Origin: Planoprotostelium fungivorum
Taxonomy: Eukaryota; Evosea; Variosea; Cavosteliida; Cavosteliaceae
Direction of reading: 5' to 3'
DNA: 64,000 nucleotides
Assembly: GCA_003024175.1 (NCBI GenBank)
Contig: MDYQ01000041.1
Location: 81,991 to 145,990, forward strand
Part shown: positions 1 to 11,594 of the stretch, one piece after another
Layout: the number at the start of each line of letters is the position of its first letter
How positions within the stretch are numbered: the first letter of the stretch is position 1
Notes under the pieces: model-generated
Told to the model about the DNA's origin: nothing
Database searches by the model: none
Seen by the model: the letters and a program-made list of their open reading frames with translations, nothing else
Made by a program: the position numbers and the translations under genes

Positions 1-752
1 GGTATCGGCTTTGGCTTAGTCAACAATCTCCTCGCAAGATCTGACGTCATCATATATGCTGGAGCCAGAGAGCCAGCCAAGGCTACAGAGCTGCAGAAGC
101 TGGCAGCCGAGCACAAGAACTTGCACATCGTCAAGCTCACTTCTGGCTCTGTCGAAGAGGCCAAACAAGTGGCAGCCGTCATCGAGAAGGTCAGATGATC
201 GTTTCGTGTGTCATTAGTCTGACTCTCTTCAAGCAATCTGGCGGTCTTGACTACGTCGTCGCTAACGCTGGTATTGCCAACTTCACCTCTAGACTGGAGG
301 CCGTCACCCTCGAGGACTTCAACGAACACTTCCAAGTCAACGTAGTCGGCGTCCTCGTTTTATTCCAGGCCACCCTTCCCCTTCTCCTCAAGAGAACGAC
401 GAGAGTCTTCGAGGCCGTCGGCTCGGGCGCGGGCAGCATCACGAACGCTCACCACTTCGTGGCTTTCAACAACGGATCGTACAGCTTATCGAAGGCCGCC
501 CTCAACTATCTCGTCCGCAGGATATCTGTAGAGCACGCCCAAGACGATCTCATCGCTATCGCGGTACATCCCGGTTTAGTCGAGACGGATTCGTCGAAAG
601 AGTTCTTGAAGAGACCCGAGGCCGCAGCTTTGAAGAGCGGCGCCATCCAGCCGGATGACAGTGCCAAGGCTCTGTTGGCGATCGCGGACAAGGCGACGAA
701 GGAGACAAGCGGCAAGTTTTTGAACTACGATGGTACAGAGTTACCCTGGTAA
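1..752 (+). CDS. Short-chain dehydrogenase/reductase, copy 1 (5' partial)
   Basis: NAD(P)-dependent oxidoreductase of the SDR superfamily, cut at its 5' end by the window edge. Exons <1-189 and 234-752 are joined across a 44-nt intron (donor GTCAGA). Visible features are the tail of the Rossmann glycine motif (RGIGFG context), the ANAGIA motif and the YSLSK catalytic Tyr/Lys motif followed by AALNYLVR. The SS-x-x-G region and its long spacing to the Tyr look like the C-factor/sniffer carbonyl-reductase subgroup. This copy reads AVGSGAGS where copy 3 has AVSSLAGS. The 5' part is almost identical to copy 2 and the last about 90 nt almost identical to copy 3, so it looks mosaic. Substrate unknown. 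Confidence 0.9.
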
Positions 753-1655
753 TATTATCCGCGGGACTTGGTTCCTAACCTTTCCGACCGAAAAACATAA
801 AAATTATTTTTACAGCGAGATTTCGTATAGAGGTAGATAAAGCAAATGAAATCATCTTTTTAATTGAATAAATTTATCATCGATCATCCAGGGTGATCTA
901 GATGATCATAATACAGATGGGCTAAGCCACAGTGGAAGGCAGCGTTAACACCAGGTTGACCCACGTCTCTGAAGGCATCACGCCATACAGACACTGGGGG
1001 ATGGCTACAACGGAAGGACAGGGAGGTAGAGGAGGAGCGACAGTTGGTTGATGATCTATTTCACACCTCACCTGAACCATTGTATGCGTGGACTACCATT
1101 GGATTCATCTCATCAGATGATCTCACCTGACACGATTGCCGCATGTGAGCGAGCATCGAATTGATGGAGCCGCACATTCTCAGGGTTCAGAACTGTTTGT
1201 CTTCCATCGATCTCATCGAATGTCCGTGAAGGATGTATAAAACAATAAATATAAATAAATTATCCATTTCGTGCGAAGGGAAAGGTTAGAAACCCAGTCC
1301 CACGGATAATAATAATTCTCGAGGGCGGGAAATTCAAACGTTCACATTCACGCGTCCGTGGTGCGACCTTTCAGCATATAGGACGAGTTCAGGTTTATAA
1401 TTGCTCTATCTCGATCAGAAAGAGAAATCCTGTTTGTGTCCCTCCGATGATGTATCACGTGAATGCAATTCTTCACACGGACGAAACAAGAGCCATCGAA
1501 TCATTCATCCATCCGTAGTGCAAGATGACAGCCATATTCCGCCACCCGATGATGACGAGATCAGCCGAACTTCTCCGCCCGACTCCCGCATCGCCGCTTT
1601 CACCTCCCTCTCTACCCTTCTTCATAATCAACCATCCTACCTTCCAATCAACACT
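753..1655. other. Intergenic region between SDR copies 1 and 2
   Basis: About 900 bp with no gene I can support. The upstream part holds the 3' flank of copy 1, which is A/T-rich after the stop codon. The last 39 bp before the copy 2 start are a leader shared with copy 3. The open frame running through 1401-1655 into copy 2 has no family signature and I treat it as untranslated leader. Nothing else recognised. Confidence 0.5.
1617..1655 (+). repeat. Conserved leader of SDR copy 2 (repeat of 12721-12759)
   Basis: The 39 bp immediately before the ATG match 12721-12759 upstream of copy 3 with two differences. The similarity stops abruptly further upstream, so the duplicated unit began within the leader or promoter. 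It is either a duplication remnant or a retained core promoter/5' UTR. Confidence 0.8.
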
Positions 1656-2467
1656 ATGAGTACCCCTGCAAACAGCACTGAACAGAAAGTCTGGCTCATC
1701 TCTGGTGCCAACCGTGGTATCGGCTTTGGCTTAGTCAACAATCTCCTCGCAAGATCTGACGTCATCATATATGCTGGAGCCAGAGAGCCAGCCAAGGCTA
1801 CAGAGCTGCAGAAGCTGGCAGCCGAGCACAAGAACTTGCACATCGTCAAGCTCACTTCTGGCTCTGTCGAAGAGGCCAAAGAAGCAGCAGCCGTCATCGA
1901 AAAGGTCAGATGATCTTTCCACGTGTCATTAGTCTAACTCTTGTTCAGCGATCTGGCGGCCTCGACTACGTCATCGCCAACGCTGGCATCGCCTACTCCA
2001 CCTCTAGACTGGAGGCCGTCACCCTCGAAGACTTCAACGAACACTTCCAAGTCAACGTAGTCGGCGTTCTCGTCTTATTCCAAGCCACCCTTCCCCTTCT
2101 CCTCAAGAGAACGACGAGAGTCTTCGAGGCGGTCAGCTCGGCCGTGGGCAGCAACACGAACGCTCACCTCTTTGCGGCTTTCAACAACGGATCGTACAGC
2201 TTATCGAAGGCCGCCCTCAACTATCTCGTCCGCAGGATCTCTGTAGAGCACGCCGAGGACGGTCTTGTCGCCTTCACGGTACACCCTGGCTTAGTCGAGA
2301 CGGACATGGCTCAGAAATTCTTAGAGAGACCCGAAGCTGCAGCATGGAAGAGCGTTGCCATCAAGCCAGACGACAGCGCCAAGGCTCTGTTGGTTGTCAC
2401 AGACAAGGCAACGAAGGATACGAATGGAAAGTATCTCAACTACGACGGTACAGAGTTACCCTGGTAA
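1656..2467 (+). CDS. Short-chain dehydrogenase/reductase, copy 2
   Basis: Complete SDR of 255 residues: exons 1656-1904 and 1949-2467 with a 44-nt intron in the same position and phase as in the other copies. The protein opens with a short Ser/Thr-rich stretch, then the cofactor motif SGANRGIGFG near residue 22 (Ser in place of the usual first Thr), ANAGIA, AVSSAVGS and the catalytic YSLSK. The family reduces carbonyl or hydroxyl substrates with NAD(P)H; the substrate here cannot be told. I chose the ATG at 1656 because copies 2 and 3 are alignable from exactly this codon and share the preceding leader. The amino end carries no obvious targeting signal, so cytosolic location is likely. Confidence 0.92.
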
Positions 2468-2538
2468 TAAACCAATTTCACGAATCTACTGTGACTTGAC
2501 TTTTTGGTAATAAGAAGAGAGGGTACAAATGAACAGGT

Positions 2539-3252
2539 TTATGAATTGAAATACTTTAACAACAATTTCGTCCCCGGTACTAAGACGACGAAGGCAACGG
2601 AGAAGAACCAGAAGTAGTCCGTCTCTTCACTCAACCTCAGCGGAGGGACTTCCGGCTCGGTCACCGCGATCGGCTGCATTCCTTGTCCATCAATCAACAT
2701 GATGATGATCACGATGGACCTCCTCACCTGTGATGTTGGTGAGATAGTGTTGGATTCCTCTGAATGTTCTTGACTGGTTGCGGTACGTGTAGATCGAGCC
2801 GTTGCCTCTAAATAAAACTAACTTTGGGAATGTGCTGATGTCGTATCTGAGATCGTCTTTAGGAACAACTTCTCATGGTGTAAACAGATACCTGTAGTTG
2901 AGAGACGTGTGACGAGAAGCATCGATGGAGGCGAATGTGATGTTTGGGAAGGATTCAGCTACGGCTTCGAAGATTGTCGTCAATTGCTGACTGAAAGGAC
3001 ACCACGAGGCTTTAAACTGTAAACCGATGTTGAAATCATGTCTCCGAAACGTAATTGATGAAAATGAAGATTCGACGTTACCTTCACGAACATAAATTGT
3101 TCACTGTCTTCCATCTGATCTATCAAGACCCGTAGCCCACTATCGTTCACGTATCTTACGGATTCCACCGGTGTGGATATGACCAATTCATCTTGACATA
3201 AACTCAAGTCTATGAGGCAGAGGAGTACGAGAAAGAGAGTGATGCATCGCAT
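2539..3252 (-). CDS. Membrane-anchored thioredoxin-fold protein with CPFS active site
   Basis: 185-residue protein encoded by exons 3252-3082, 3016-2892, 2846-2728 and 2681-2539 (reverse strand), frame intact. It has an N-terminal signal peptide (Leu-rich residues 5-19), a thioredoxin fold with the active-site stretch FKASWCPFSQ (a CxxS monothiol motif), the cis-Pro region ISTFPKLVLFRGNGS, and a C-terminal hydrophobic segment ending in KLLLKYFNS. The SWCPFS signature resembles plant APR-like and TXNDC15-like secretory-pathway thioredoxins. With a single Cys it would not catalyse dithiol exchange like PDI, so holding or isomerising mixed disulfides is more plausible (inference). Likely a type I ER or secretory membrane protein. 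Start chosen because the signal peptide begins there. Confidence 0.85.
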
Positions 3253-3422
3253 AGTGATGTGATGTGATGTGGTCGGAAAAATTGGTATTTCCTTGGCTTT
3301 GCGACCAGAAAAGGAAACCCTCTGGTCTTCAACCTCATCTTCACCTAAGAGCCCTTCTGGCCTGATTCTGATCAGAGCGAACAGATCACAACTGACAAGA
3401 GTGGACGAGGGGGGCAACGACC

Positions 3423-3873
3423 ATGTATTACATTAACAGAGATTGGGAAAAGTGAGTTACCTCTTCTCTGTCGATCAGATGGAGAGAAGTTCGGATCTCT
3501 TCTCTCATTGTATTTGAATACTCTTCCTGATTCTAAATGTCGGCAGGCAATTGAGCGAAGTTCTAAAGAAGATCCATGCGACATTAGAGATCAGATACAA
3601 CGTCAGAAGATTACCTCACATGCTTCAAACACGTGCTGCCCATTGCGGTGGATTATTTGTACCAAAAGACCCCTCTACTCCTCCGTCAAAGATACAAGCG
3701 CTTGCAGTGGTCTTGTTGGGATTTTCTGGGTGACGTAGAGAGGTCACTTGGTCTACAGGTGCGTGATAGAAGAGAACGAAGGCTCAACATCATACAGAGT
3801 TTGGATTCTGTACAGCTGCGGGATGTTTGTGCTTGAAGATAGTAAAAGGTCAAGGATAATCTTGTTTGATTGA
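3423..3873 (+). CDS. Small hypothetical membrane protein
   Basis: Hand-built model: exons 3423-3451, 3547-3729 and 3759-3873 give 108 residues in one frame. Intron 2 would be only 29 nt, the shortest in the window, so that junction is the weak point. The product starts MYYINRDWEKQLSEVL, has a basic helical part (residues 11-45) and two hydrophobic stretches around IQALAVVLLGF and YRVWILYSCGMFVL. I do not recognise the family. It is divergently arranged with the thioredoxin gene, with 170 bp between the starts. An organelle or ER membrane role is possible, but nothing proves it. Confidence 0.5.
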
Positions 3874-4141
3874 GACTGACTGTTCTACTCGATCATCGAG
3901 GCGATCTGTGCTCAAATCCCACATTGTCCAAACTGGCTCACCTATCTTCTGTTCAAAGATCAGCATCTCTTGGTATATATCATCACTGGAGATTTATATA
4001 GTCGTCGTGTTTACAAGAGCTCTAATCTGCTGTAAAATGGTTATATCATTGTAGAATAATGCTCGAAGTTCAATTGTAGATTCACATTTCGCGGAACTTG
4101 CCGCAACCAGACATCACACATCTTTTTTTCAATATCACACG

Positions 4142-5500
4142 ATGAATCGAGAGATCAGTACCTTTGGGTTGGCACCGTCTATGGTGGCCATGCTATCCAA
4201 CGCCGGATTTCGTACCGCTCTTGACTTCGACGGTGTGAAACCCAATGAGCTATCTCAAGGTAGATCAACACGAGTGTTACCCATCTCACTGTCTCACAGA
4301 ATTGGAGATATCGCATGAAGAAGCGTTGAAGATCATTCAGATCATATCGAGGAATGGCGCCCCCAAAAACGAAGATCGTGTGACTGCTCTGGACCTCCTT
4401 CAGAAAGAACCATCCAGAGGATGTGTGATGACGTTCAACGTCGATCTCGATGAACTTCTCGGAGACGGCGTCCAAGTGGGCCAAGTCACAGAATTCTGTG
4501 AGTCTCTCCCATCCAACATCTCATCGCTCATCTCACACAGGCGGTGTTCCCGGCATCGGTAAGACTCAATTGGGGTGAGTCCATCATCATTATCGTACAC
4601 GACTACCTCTAACCCGAACAGAATGCAATTGGCCGCGGACGCTTGCATTCCAGTTTATTACGACGGATTGGGCGCCAAAGTGATTTACATCGGTGATCTC
4701 GTGATGCACGCTCCTGATCTGACGAACGATCGATAGATACGGAGGGAAGTTTTGTCGCTGAGAGGATGCAAGAGATAGCAGAAGCCACGGTGACGCACAT
4801 TCACAGAATTGCTGAAGAATCAAACAAGCCAGAAGGTCCGGTCCTATAACATCATTCGTCTATGATCCACTCATGACATCAACACCATCATGGTGACCTG
4901 ATCCCTCTCCTGACATTCGATCAGATGTGGAAGCTGCCAATGCTTTCACCATCAAAGAAGTCTTATCTTCGATCCAATATTACAGAGTTCATGATTTCGT
5001 CGAGCAAGTGGCACTGGTCAACATCCTCCCCTTACTGATGGATCAACAACCGGGGGTGACTCATCATCTCACCATCATCATCATCTCACCATCATCATCA
5101 TCTCACCTCCACCAGGTCAGACTCATAGTCATGGACAGCGTCGCCTTTCACTTCCGGCACTTTGACGACTTCCAATCGAGATCTCGATTGCTCAACACCA
5201 TGGCACAGAACCTGACCAACATTGCCAGAGATCGCAGCGTGGCCGTCGTGCTCATCAACCAGATGACCACAGCCTATCAGAATGGAGAACCTTATCTCGT
5301 GGCAGCTTTGGGTCAGTTAAAGATCCTTTCTTTAGAACATGAGCTGATGATGATGTGCAGGTGAGAATTGGAGTCACGCGGCTACGAATCGAGTTCTACT
5401 GTCTTGGGAAGATGGCTATAGATGTGCTTCTCTGCAGAAATCACCCAACAGACCGTTCGGTACGGTTCGATATAACGTCACACAAGCTGGCATCCGGTGA
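4142..5500 (+). CDS. RAD51C: RAD51 paralogue RAD51C
   Basis: RecA-fold ATPase of homologous recombination, in animals part of the BCDX2 and CX3 complexes that stabilise RAD51 filaments. Eight exons (4142-4259, 4300-4497, 4541-4574, 4622-4692, 4737-4835, 4925-5055, 5116-5311, 5361-5500) give 328 residues, close to the human 376. An N-terminal helical domain (NELSQELEISHEEALKII) precedes Walker A GVPGIGKTQLGMQLA, an IDTEGSFVAERM segment, Walker B RLIVMDSVAFHFR and the INQMTT motif. The C-terminal nuclear-localisation extension of the human protein is absent. Intron 6 carries a short TCATCATC repeat. DDB2 lies 1.2 kb away, but nothing shows co-regulation. Confidence 0.95.
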
Positions 5501-5676
5501 TAAAGATACACGAGAGACGTTCGGTTGAGAATGAAATTTCTACGAGCAATGTTCTACCTATCCGTGAGATGATATGAAAACATACATGTGTCGTGACAAT
5601 CGTTGTCTAATGAAGGTGATCTCCTCGATGTGGATAACGTGTAAACACAACGTCTCTTTCTTTTTATCCATCATGT

Positions 5677-6536
5677 TCACGTGAGATCACTCCACGGCTC
5701 GTGTCGATCGTGCAAGTCCTTCGCAAAAGGTACCCAACCGCCCGGCCCCCACTCTGCAAAGCTCTTCACAAAGCAGTCTACTGAGACACCAAGGTACAGA
5801 TTGAAGTCGTCGTGGTCATAGATGTAATAGTACAACATTGGTGCATCGTTGTGTTCAAGTGAGACCATCATTCTCACATTACTCTTGCTGATGTTGGGTA
5901 CCTCCAAACTGATGTGTTGTCAGCATCTGGAGATGATGGTCATCATCGACACGGCTCACTCTCCCATCGGACATTGTCGCGTCAGCTCGTAAAGATAGTC
6001 CAATTGTGAACCATCCGTAGAAAGGCTCAACTGTGTAGTGATCTCGACAGGGGGCAATTCCATCTCCGCCAAGTAGTGTCTGATGGCTCTCTTCAGACAG
6101 ATGAGTGACTGAGGACGTCTCTGGCGAGCATATAACATCCTCCAATTTCTCTCCTGCTCGTGTGAGCTGCAACACATGCCTCATAGAAACTCACTCTGGG
6201 GATCGTAAACGCCCATTCACTGTCGCTCGTCTTGGACAGATGGTGATCGAAGAATTCGATGATCTCGTGTTGGATCTCTGATGGGGATGACTCAAGAACG
6301 ATGGGATTCCGTTGCTCGTAGACTGGCCAGCGGTTCCAATGCTTTTTGAAACAGCAGCTCTTCCAAGCGATGCGATCGAATTCCACATCGAGACTGATGA
6401 GCTGATGGAAAGCATGTGACAGTCGTCTCAGGCGCATCAGATCGTCACCATCTAGCCAGTTTGTGAACTCTTCGATACGCAGGAGAGAGAAGAATTGCAA
6501 AGCCATGCCATCTAATTCGTATCGCCCCGTCTGCAT
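5677..6536 (-). CDS. F-box protein with SUKH/SMI1-KNR4-like C-terminus
   Basis: 254 residues from exons 6536-6211, 6166-5960 and 5908-5677; the 44- and 51-nt introns fit the frame exactly. The N-terminal 60 residues read as an F-box (MALQFFSLLRIEEFTNWL, then RLRRLSHAFHQL and W..CCFKKHW), which would bind SKP1 in an SCF ubiquitin ligase. The C-terminal half has the hallmarks of the SMI1/KNR4 (SUKH) fold: acidic and aromatic strands ending in GPGGWVPFAKDLHD. F-box plus SMI1/KNR4 is known in plant SKIP16 proteins, though the DUF525 domain of those is missing here. A substrate-recruiting role is inferred. Start could be either of the first two Met codons. Confidence 0.7.
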
Positions 6537-6666
6537 GCTCTTTAACGGCTCTGATGCTGTGCGACTCTTGATCGGTTAGATTGTCCCTTCCGGTTCTCTG
6601 AATTCACCCGTAGTAGAATTTTTGTCGAAAAGGCATCACCCCACAAGGTACGGCTGGAATATTTTA

Positions 6667-8475
6667 TCATTCTTCATCTTCACTCTCTTCTCTCTTCTTT
6701 TTGAAATACTTGCTCGCCACCACCTTCTCTGTTTTCGTCTTCGTCTTCGCTTGTTTCACCACCACCACTTTCGTCTCCACCTTCTTCCTCTTCTTTGCTG
6801 GTCCAGAATCCTCTCTGGCTCCCGGCCTCTCCCTTCATTCATTTCAATATCTCTCTTCGTTCATCTCTTTCTTACCTGGTAACAAGTCCGTTGGAGGATA
6901 AAACGTTGCGTTGCACGTCAGCAGAGTGTTTCGGATAGATGTGAAGGTAACCAGAGAATCCACTACCCACGGCGAGGATTTTACCGTCGGGACTAAACTT
7001 TGCGATCTGTAAAGATGAGTTGAAGATGTGATGCAGATGATCACCGATGATAACCCGGAGATGGCAGGATCCAATAGATTTCCTTGACGGGATGAGAAGA
7101 TGAGTCGATCATCTCGATCGGTGATGATCGATCGTGAGAAAGGTAAAATGAACGTGAATACCTATGTACATGTCTTCTCCTTCGCAATCGAAGAAATCGA
7201 TCCCCCTCCGTTCATCGTAGCGGCCGATGACAAAGACATCGTTGTGTATCGGATGCCACATGGCTTGAAAAGGAGTCAAGTGTTGGAACGGTCTGAATCT
7301 GTTCAGAAGACCGTCGACGATCGTGATGCGATCTCGATGATGACCGCATTACCTGTGCGGATGCTTGATGACGGTGGGTCGATCGATGTCTCCCCTCAAC
7401 TGACTTTCTTCTTCCGTTCTGTGCGGACACTGTGAGCTCTCGTCAAACGTGAACGTTTTGCAAGAGAAGACTCACACCGTAGATCCTGATCTCATCGTCT
7501 TGTGTCGTCGTCAATATCATATCCCCTCGAATCGAAAAACAAGCTGCCCTCCATCATCATCATCATCTCCCATCTCAATGGACTCACCTGAATTGATGAC
7601 CCCGGTGTGCTTCAGAGAATGCATGGGTCTATCCATGTTTCTCGTGTCGAACAAGAGGACTCGATGATCGTTGCTCGCAGTCAAGAACACATTCTCCCTC
7701 TTTGGGTGATATTCTGAATACGTCAGCCTGGAACAGCTATGGTATTATACACACCTACGTAGGATATCTTACTCGCGTGTGGTTTGTATTTGTGTTGCAG
7801 TTGGCCCAGGTGATCGAAGATGTAAAGAAGGCCCTTATTGTCCCCGGCCATAGAGAAATCTGGGTCGTCAGCAGATGCATCGTGGAGATGATCTCACTCT
7901 CTCCTCTTCTGGAACAATCTAAAGAAGTGAACCAACGGTTTCGATCTTTCGTATCGAGGATGGATTGAGAGTAGCCGGTTGTGATGTTCCACATCTTGAC
8001 CGTGCAATCGATGGAAGCGCTGTATAGGTAATCGTCATCCCACGGACTGAATCTCAGATCAGATATAGAACCTCCTGTGCTCTCGTCAGCGTGTGCAGTG
8101 CCGTCTCTTACCTTTTCCTGTCCCCGACATCCTCGACAACTTTCTCACCTGCATGTGGTTCCACAGCTCGATGTCACCTCTTGCAAATGAGTCGTTATAT
8201 TTCGATACCCTCACCCTTTCGAAGCGAAAGCCACTGTGTTCGTTAGACCCTCTGATTTGGAGAACTCTATAGCCGTGATCCTTCTGTCGAATACTTTTTG
8301 TAGTTGTTTATACACTTTCATCTTTGTCAAATGTACGCCAAGAGTGTCTGCGAGAAGTGAGAAGAGTTGAGGTGGAAGAATCACCTTTTAGAATGTCGCG
8401 AGATAGAGTGCGGTCACGACTCGCAGAAGGACTACTCCCTATCTGTCTCTGTCTCAGAGACGATATCACGGACAT
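6667..8475 (-). CDS. DDB2: DNA damage-binding protein 2, WD40 UV-lesion sensor
   Basis: 432 residues from twelve exons (8475-8385, 8347-8215, 8179-8112, 8074-7898, 7859-7755, 7713-7588, 7543-7476, 7429-7353, 7298-7162, 7082-7045, 7006-6876, 6814-6667), against 427 in human. A seven-blade WD40 propeller is followed blade by blade: FASKGGDIELWN, GGSISDLRF, SASIDCTVKMWN, WFTSLDC, ASNDHRVLLFDTR, ACFSIRGDMILTT, DDEIRIYG, HRFRPFQHLTPFQAMWHP, VIGRYDERRG. The HPHRFRPFQHLTP stretch is the DDB2 family signature near the lesion-binding face. The protein would recognise UV photoproducts and recruit CUL4-DDB1. The C-terminus is a Lys/Glu-rich tail (KKRKK), likely nuclear targeting. The donor at exon 5 is GTGTGT. 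Confidence 0.93.
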
Positions 8476-8689
8476 TGCGATGTGAGCTGACGAATGTGAA
8501 CAGATCAGATCGGTCACGTGAGCAACTTTCCCCGAAATGCTCGTTTGCGATCATGAACAACCATTGATCGAACGCCTTTTATCCACTACCAACGGCTTCC
8601 TCTAAAACGGTTCGTTTACGGTGAGGTGGTCTATGTTCGTTGATGCAGCGCTTGTGTCGTGAACGGGATCCCTGGGAATATCTTCTACA
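8476..8689. promoter_or_regulatory. Divergent promoter region of DDB2 and the SH2 gene
   Basis: 214 bp separate the inferred start codons of two genes read outwards. No TATA box or recognisable operator can be singled out. The region is listed as a shared promoter on position alone. Confidence 0.4.
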
Positions 8690-10086
8690 ATGCGACCCGA
8701 TGTGGAAGTTCTCAACATCAGGTTCGAGCCAACCACATCGAACGCGAGAAAGATGCTGGATTGTCTGTGTTGGAGATCAAAAGGACATAAAGAACAGAGA
8801 GCTCAGCCACCGAGTATCACACCAGATGCTAGGTCTAGAGCGGTATCGGACGTGAGTGGCACCGTTATAATGTGTGGTAATGGATGAGAATAGAATATTC
8901 AATTCACGAGGCACTCCTTTATTCAGACCATGCGGCCATCAATAGCCCCTCTTCCCATTTTATCCCCCGATAGTTACGTCAATCCAAAACAACCACCAGC
9001 CATACAAAATATGACACAGATGTTCATCGATCGGGTGATGTTCTTACGAATCGTCATCAACAACCACACCATGTGATGTATGCCATCAACACGACTGACT
9101 TCTCTCAGCGATGGGTCCCGTGGGACGAATTTAAACCTAAGTTTCAAGAGGCCACAGACTGCACAGAGGAACAGTTGGACATGATCACTCTCGTATTCAG
9201 TGAGTCATTTACTCGAGATGAGAGACGATGACTGAACGACATCAAGGAGGAGGACAGATCAATTGGGATAGATGGTTCCACATTCAAGATTGGTTCTGCC
9301 CCATCAAGAGGAATGGAGACACAGAATCAGACGGCTATGATGTCGAGATGATCTTAGACATCGTCCACAAATCGTGAGTGAAATACATGATCTCATGTCA
9401 TCTTTACATCTATCGAATTCATCGAAAGATACAACATCCACCTCTCTTCTTCACTCTTCTTTTTCATGATGTCATCGAACATCATCGACCATCATCATCT
9501 CTTTAAAACGTCTCCTTCGTATTTTATTCGAATCGACTCACGAGATACGGCAGATGGTTTCACGGATTCTTAGACGTATCTCATGCTTCTGCGCTCCTTG
9601 CCAAGACACCCGTTGGCACTTTCATGATCCGCTTTAGTAGTTCAACGAGAGACAATTATTCTCTATCCGTCAAGACAGCGCCAGACATGGTCGGTGAGTC
9701 CAAGCTTCCATCATATCATGAGACCGATGTCACGTCACTATGGAGGATGATCGGATGATGATTATCAGATCATGATTGATGAGATGCAGATCACTGGAGG
9801 ATACAGTGTAAGAAAGCACCGAACGAGGCACCGAAATTCTACTTTGCCACGACAGATTCGACTTTCGATAATCTGGATGACTTTGTATCACATTTCGGCC
9901 CCGATGGCCAGGGGAACCTCTTATCCAGGTGAGATCTCACACATCATCAAATAACGTGACGTTCTCTCTATTTACAAACTACACTTTAGTCTGACGATCG
10001 ACTCACACTATGTCAACAGGAGTTCAATTCGATCTCTATTGTGCTTTCCACTGGCAGTGGAGCCGGCGGTATACAACTCGTACTGA
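8690..10086 (+). CDS. SH2-domain protein with Cbl/STAT-like preceding helical module
   Basis: 292 residues from exons 8690-8851, 8927-9034, 9109-9199, 9247-9373, 9545-9693, 9784-9928 and 9990-10086. After a poorly structured first 85 residues comes a helical module (RWVPWDEFKPKFQEA, then LDMITLVFRGGQINWDRW) resembling the EF-hand-like part that precedes the SH2 domain in Cbl. The SH2 domain begins at YGRWFHGFL and has the phosphotyrosine pocket motif GTFMIRFSSS with its invariant Arg. The protein ends just after the SH2 domain, so no RING, kinase or transactivation domain follows. It should bind phosphotyrosine proteins, and a receptor tyrosine kinase lies in the same window. The start codon is the least certain part. 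Confidence 0.8.
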
Positions 10087-10323
10087 TTCAGTTATTTATA
10101 CATATTCTACCATTAAAGGGACGCGAGCGATTCGGTCTGATAAAACGAATGCATCACGATGGAAGAGACATTGTAATCTATTCACAAGAGTCTCTCTTCG
10201 TCCTCGTTCGATCTGGCAGTGAAGACACTGCGAATCAACCGAAAAGCTGCTTGAATGAGATATTCGGTCAATTCTAACGCGTAGCTGGACCATATGAGAC
10301 TGCATCATCATGATGATGTGAGA

Positions 10324-11299
10324 TCACCTCAGTTTGTGGATGAAATGTGTGGGAGGTCGGCCTCCGTTGATAAATAGAGCGTATACGAATGCGTGGAGTG
10401 ATTTTGAATCGATGAGGTAATAATTTCGGTAGAATTTCATTTTCTCAAATCTTCCTCTCCATCAGATGAGAAACGAGTGAGTGACTCACTTGTGGTTCTC
10501 GTAAAAATAAATGGCGGGTACGTTACTACTGAGAACGTGTAGATATATCGCGCTCACTTTCTGACAATAACATTTCTATCGCGGTCAGCTGTGGTATTGA
10601 ATTCGAGGATTTGACTCACGGCAGAACGGTCGTAGTTTAGACATGACGATAAGACGGTGTGTCGAGGACAGTCGTGTCTCTTGATCGTGTAGCCTGGCTC
10701 TCCTCTTACACACATCTCGATCAGTTTCCGCAGTAAGGTACTGGCTGGATGTGATGATCAGAAGACGGTGAAGGGACGACATAACTCACCCACACCGATC
10801 TTTCTGTGTTCTTGTGATACGCAGAGGGTTAATATGTAAGTCAGGGCACATTCTTCTCCCCACGTGCTGATGGTGGCGACACCCGAGCAGTCCTGTCGTG
10901 ATCGATCAGAGAAATGTAGAACGGAAGGAGAAAAAGTTCAGACGGACCTCATTCTGTGATGCTGACTTGGTCTGGGAGGTGATGATGCCAACCAATTTAC
11001 CCGTTCTTTTTTCGGTCAAAGCGAGCATACTCGTTGAACCGTCTCTCAAAGCACTGTAGAACGTATCGTCGTATCTGTGCAGGTCAATCACCAAACGCAA
11101 TACAAATCTCGCACCTGACAGGAAGACATGCCTCGTGCATTGCGGTGATTTCTGATTCAGGCACTTGCCCCAACGTCTTCCATTCAAGACAGAGACCATT
11201 TTGAAATCGAACGGCTTCCTTTGACCCTTTTCTCTTATTGTGTGAATGCAAAGTGTTCTCTTCAGAATGTCCAGAGAGGAGTGGTGGACAATCCAGCAT
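10324..11299 (-). CDS. NAA60: N-alpha-acetyltransferase 60-like GNAT enzyme
   Basis: 245 residues (human 242) from exons 11299-11115, 11074-10948, 10892-10790, 10744-10620, 10560-10490 and 10450-10324. GNAT features are present: strand LTYILTLCVSQEHRKIGV with the acetyl-CoA binding Q/R-x-x-G-x-A region and TLLRKLIEMC, then AIYLHVLSSNVPAIYFYE. The C-terminal FEKMKFYRNYYLIDSKSLHAF block ending in FINGGRPP is the NAA60 (HAT4) signature. In animals and plants NAA60 acetylates N-termini of membrane proteins from the Golgi or plasma membrane. The amphipathic C-terminal helices that anchor the human enzyme are shortened here, so membrane attachment is uncertain. Confidence 0.88.
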
Positions 11300-11594
11300 C
11301 ACCGAAAGTGATGTGTCCAACAGTTCCAAGTTCAGTTTTCAAAATAAATTGAATTTCGATTTTTATTTCATAACGGACAGCGTCATCAACAAAGATTTAG
11401 ACGATGGTGAGAACATGTGAGTGGAAGGTCAACAAGCTGTGTCATCTTATGGCCAACTTGTATCAGAACGAAGTTTGTCAGGCACACAAAAAACAGATCG
11501 TTGGGGTAGAAGAGCAAGGTTTTATCAAAAGGTGGTGGTGTTGAATAACACCGTTGTTGGTTTAGCAGCTAATAGCAGTCGGAAGTCTAAGGCC

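Noticed and set aside
3866-4054. 62-codon frame before RAD51C
   Set aside because: No signature, overlaps the leader region of RAD51C and the end of the small hypothetical gene.
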